Positions 53,464 through 56,296 of a stretch of DNA of 56,296 nucleotides are shown piece after piece (position 1 is the first letter of the stretch; every line of letters starts with the position of its first letter). Source of the DNA: Basidiobolus meristosporus CBS 931.73 (taxonomy: Eukaryota > Basidiobolomycota > Basidiobolomycetes > Basidiobolales > Basidiobolaceae); the NCBI GenBank assembly GCA_002104905.1, contig MCFE01000580.1, forward strand, positions 1 through 56,296. The letters are read 5' to 3'. Made by a program: the position numbers and the translations under genes. The notes beneath the pieces are model-generated. The model saw nothing but the letters and a program-made list of their open reading frames with translations. It did not search any database and was not told where the DNA came from.

Positions 53464-55160
53464 TTATCTGCGATAGTGTACTATTGATTTCCACCATGGA
53501 ATAGATGTTTGTATAATAGTTGATGGTTGAAAAGGAAACCTTTGGATTCTTTACAATGTTCGTTCAATTGGATTTTCTCCCGCAATAAAATCCGTTTCTG
53601 TGCACTTTCTCAAGGTAATGCCCTACCTTGTCATACTTATTGGAGAGAGATGATTCGGATGGAGCTATCGTCGATATTGTGAACTTGAGTGGCTATTAAC
53701 TGAGTGTATAGCAAGTAGTGTGATTTATGGCTCGAGACTTCGGGGTTTCCAGCCAGGGCTCCCGGTTGATTGAAACAATGCAATTATATCTATAGCACAT
53801 GTTGTTTTTCTGGCAATTGACATTAATTAGACGGATAATATCAAATCGTTATGCGCTGTTTATCTGCGATCTAAGCATATGTATACTGTCATGATAGACC
53901 ATTGTTGGACACTTGTTAACAGTAAAACAACAATTAAGCGGCGTTCATTCGAGACTTACGACTACATGGAACCTTCCGCGTAGTTTGTTAGTAGCAATCT
54001 CCACGTTCTGTAGTTTTCAAAGCTGATCAGGTTTGGGCCTACGTAAATGGATATTAAGCTTATGTACCGTGTTTCGTGCAGGAAGCTTTGTTTGTAACCC
54101 ATGCATAACCGTGGTCTTAATGCCAATATCCATCACAACACCAATATCATCTAGCCAAAAATGGGAAACACATCACTAAGTTTACTTACTATATTCGACG
54201 CCGATTGTTGTTATATTGACAAATGTGGCAAGTTAGTACACCTACTCCACTGGCCTGTGTGTTGAATCCAGGGTAGTGTTAGTTTTTTAAGTACTTCTCG
54301 TAGGTTGTAGTACTCACCTTGGGAGGAGAGTAGCCTTCAAATATCAATTGTACGGGAATAATTATGATTCCGCTCTTTACCAATGCCTAGCACATTCGAA
54401 GTCAAGCACACCCAGAAACTGGCGATAGGTATTGTTCAATCAACCTCTGCAAACCTCCGATATAATATACATCCTAATCAAGAAAGTTATGAGCCACCAT
54501 AAGCTAACAGGCTTGGCACATTTAGAGCCAAGCCGACTTCCAATCATCTTACCGGTTGATACCCAATGATAGGCTATGCCAATCGCGGAAGTATCTCTGT
54601 TTGATTCCAATGATTTTCTGGTATATCTCTCACCATACCGAATATTAGTACGGGGATTTCGTCAATTGCTGGGTGGAAGTTTGAAACCGCCTTGTTTCCA
54701 TAAGGTTGGCTATTTCGTGCTCTTTTCTATCCTGAGGGTGCTCTGATTCGAGATATTACAGTTGTGTAGGCCAGCGCAACCTAAAAATATTATGGACTTC
54801 TAAATAGGAGAACCTTCTATTCAGAGTTTTCTGCGCGTCAACATTTATCTCAACATGACTCGCTCGCAGAGACCAAATATGGTGAACTCTCAGCTTACCT
54901 GACCCTAATAGGGATTTTTCAGTGATGATGGAAACGTCGAGAACGAGGTGGGTTCCTGATCGATGGTGGATTGGACTGGATCGTCAGGATTCCTGTTTAG
55001 TAGTTGCCAAATTAGGGATAGTTCGAAGGGATATGTTGGAGAGGTTGTTTATTTCCACGTAAGGATAGGGCGAAGAGCAACCTTGCCACGATGAGTATAA
55101 ATTCCAGTCACCGTGTGTCAGTTTCTTACAACCATCTAGTATCGTCTATCATTCTCAAAT
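53464..55160. other. 1.7 kb gene-free stretch; protein-like remnants on minus strand
   Basis: No complete gene. On the minus strand, several short frames look coding. One at about 54725-54590 reads YGNKAVSNFHPAIDEIP and onward. One at about 54650-54447 contains YHWVSTGKMIGSRLG. One at about 54155-54020 contains IGVVMDIGIKTTV. Splice-like GTGAGT and GTAAGT sites are present, but no joined frame could be built. It may be a decayed multi-exon gene. The plus strand has nothing supportable. Confidence 0.35.
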
Positions 55161-56122
55161 ATGCTCGGCCAAACTATGAAATTGTTCCTCGGTGCTTCTC
55201 TTCTCGGCTATGCTGCTGTTGATGCCAAGCTTTACTTCACTAGCCCTGTTGGACAAACTTGGACTGCTGGATCCAAGTACGATATTCAATGGTAAGTATC
55301 TACGATTGATTCCGCCTACATTGCTTCCTAGTGATTAATCATCAACGTAGGATAAACAATTCCGACGCTCCACCCATGCCAAAGACCTTCGACATCATTC
55401 TCTACGATGGCAATGACAAAGACCTAACCAGTGTCGCCACCATTTTTGGTAACGTTGACGCAGCCAAGTTTTCTTACGAGTGGACCATTCCCAGAGATTT
55501 GATAGAGGGAACATATGTCATTGGTGGCTGTTACGGTAATGAATGTGTCTTCACCCATACATTCAAGATCGACAGCACCTACAAGAGTTCCTCGCATGCA
55601 ACAACCGCCAGCGCTACCTCAACTGCTTCTAAATCCGATAGTACCTCCAAGGTGTCCGAATCCTCAGCCACCAAAACCAGCACCTCAGAATCTTCCAGCA
55701 AGACCGAGTCTAAAGATTCGAAGACTGTTTCCCACAGCACTGAGGACAAGTCCTCCAAGTCCGAATCCCACTCTGATAAGGAGTCAAAGACCGATTCTCA
55801 CTCTGATAAGGATTCGAAGACCAAGTCCCATTCTGATAAGGAGGCAAAGACTGATTCTCACTCATCCCATGATGCATCTAAGACCGATTCTCTATCCAAG
55901 ACTGAATCACACTCCGAAGCCACTTCAACCAAGACTGATGACCATTCACAAACCTCGAGCACCACTAGCGTTTCCACATCTACATCCAGCTCTACTGACG
56001 CTTCAACACCTTCCCCCAAGTCTAAATCCGAGGACCACAAGAACGATTCCAGCGCAGCTGCCTTGCCCGTGATCTTTGTGAGCTTCCTTGCCCTCGCCAG
56101 CTCCTTCGTAGCCTTAGCTTAA
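55161..56122 (+). CDS. Kre9/Knh1-type Ser/Thr-rich GPI-anchored wall protein
   Basis: Two exons (55161-55291, 55351-56122) give 300 residues. A signal peptide (from the second Met: KLFLGASLLGYAAVDA) is followed by the Kre9/Knh1 N-terminal domain: LYFTSPVGQTWTAGSKYDIQW, split by the intron just before the last Trp. It continues with DIILYDGN, FSYEWTIPRDLIEG and Y.IGGCYGNECVFTHTFKI. The rest is a Ser/Thr/Lys-rich stalk, likely O-mannosylated, with an internal 30-bp repeat. The C-terminus (SSAAALPVIFVSFLALASSFVALA) is a GPI attachment signal with Ser/Ala as the likely omega region. Probably a wall or plasma membrane surface protein; a role in beta-1,6-glucan is known for Kre9 but not shown for this wider family. 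TATAAA lies about 62 bp upstream of the ATG. Confidence 0.86.
55766..55864 (+). repeat. 30-bp tandem repeat coding SHSDKESKTD, three copies plus a partial
   Basis: Units start at 55766, 55796 and 55826, each encoding S-H-S-D-K-[ED]-[SA]-K-T-[DK]. A partial fourth follows. It lies in the Ser-rich stalk and keeps the frame, so copy number can change without loss of function. Confidence 0.85.
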
Positions 56123-56296
56123 ATACACCCTGATCCACTCTCGTTAATTATATCCACAATTTTTGTTCACTTCAATAGACTGCCCACTAAAGTATGGCTT
56201 AAATAACTTCAATAATAATAAACAATATGATTTTTAATGATCCGCTTCTGGTTGCTATGAAAGGCTGATTTATTGATAAAATGATACATAGATACA

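Noticed and set aside
54128-54152. Minus-strand codons reading Cys-Cys-Asp before a short tail (C-C-D-G-Y-W-H), superficially a third CC-peptide
   Set aside because: An in-frame TGA lies a few codons upstream, no signal peptide is found within reach, and another frame here (DDIGVVMDIGIKTTV) fits better as a remnant.
55515-56072. Plus-strand Pro/Arg/Leu-rich frame of 185 codons
   Set aside because: It is the shifted frame of the Ser/Thr-rich stalk of the GPI-anchored protein.

Overview
The window comes from a fungal nuclear genome. The reasons are fungal-specific genes (DASH subunit Hsk3, a Kre9/Knh1-type GPI-anchored wall protein, the Pff1 vacuolar protease, a Sla2/End4 endocytic adaptor), short introns (about 28-110 nt, GT..AG) in most genes, and a decayed Ty1/copia element. 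The intron-rich genes and the presence of ELL, MFSD10-type and ADCK1-type genes argue against a Saccharomyces-like yeast and would fit an early-diverging or basal lineage. I cannot fix the phylum from the sequence. Exon models below were built by hand. For every spliced gene the exon lengths add up to a multiple of three without internal stops.

Layout. 1-1.06 kb: 3' end of a copia-type retrotransposon with its 3' LTR. 1.6-9.7 kb: an NmrA-like oxidoreductase, Pff1, a 40-residue secreted peptide gene, a 7TM protein and a secreted Kex2-type precursor. 10.1-19.9 kb: nucleoporin Nup53/35, elongation factor ELL, the Gtr1/RagA GTPase and Sla2. 20.5-25.3 kb: a GPCR-like protein, an MFSD10-like transporter and a C2/proline-rich (Fic1/Inn1-like) protein. 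25.9-31.4 kb: a 27-exon Rif1. 31.9-42.4 kb: Mtq1/HemK methyltransferase, carnitine acetyltransferase, Cia1, an Atf1-like bZIP factor and an RRM-RGG-RRM protein. 42.8-53.5 kb: a DMT transporter, a protein with tandem tryptophan repeats, a second tiny secreted peptide gene, a small one-TM protein, an ADCK1/Mcp2 kinase-like protein, a tandem Myb/SANT-like factor, a TLC-domain protein and Hsk3. 55.2-56.1 kb: the Kre9-like wall protein.

The conserved genes are ordinary, with no operon-like grouping. The most interesting observation is a pair of tiny single-exon genes (5988-6110 and 46413-46547, both minus strand) encoding 40- and 44-residue secreted peptides. They share a signal peptide and the ungapped motif P-[VI]-x-[DE]-[VI]-E-x-x-C-C-D-[RK], and each has a TATA box 97-131 bp upstream of the ATG. 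They look like members of an undescribed CC-peptide family. A larger secreted precursor (8534-9700) has Kex2-type dibasic sites and two copies of a 24-residue two-cysteine module. Two 7TM proteins also lie in the window, one of them between these two secreted-peptide loci. Any ligand-receptor link is inference only.
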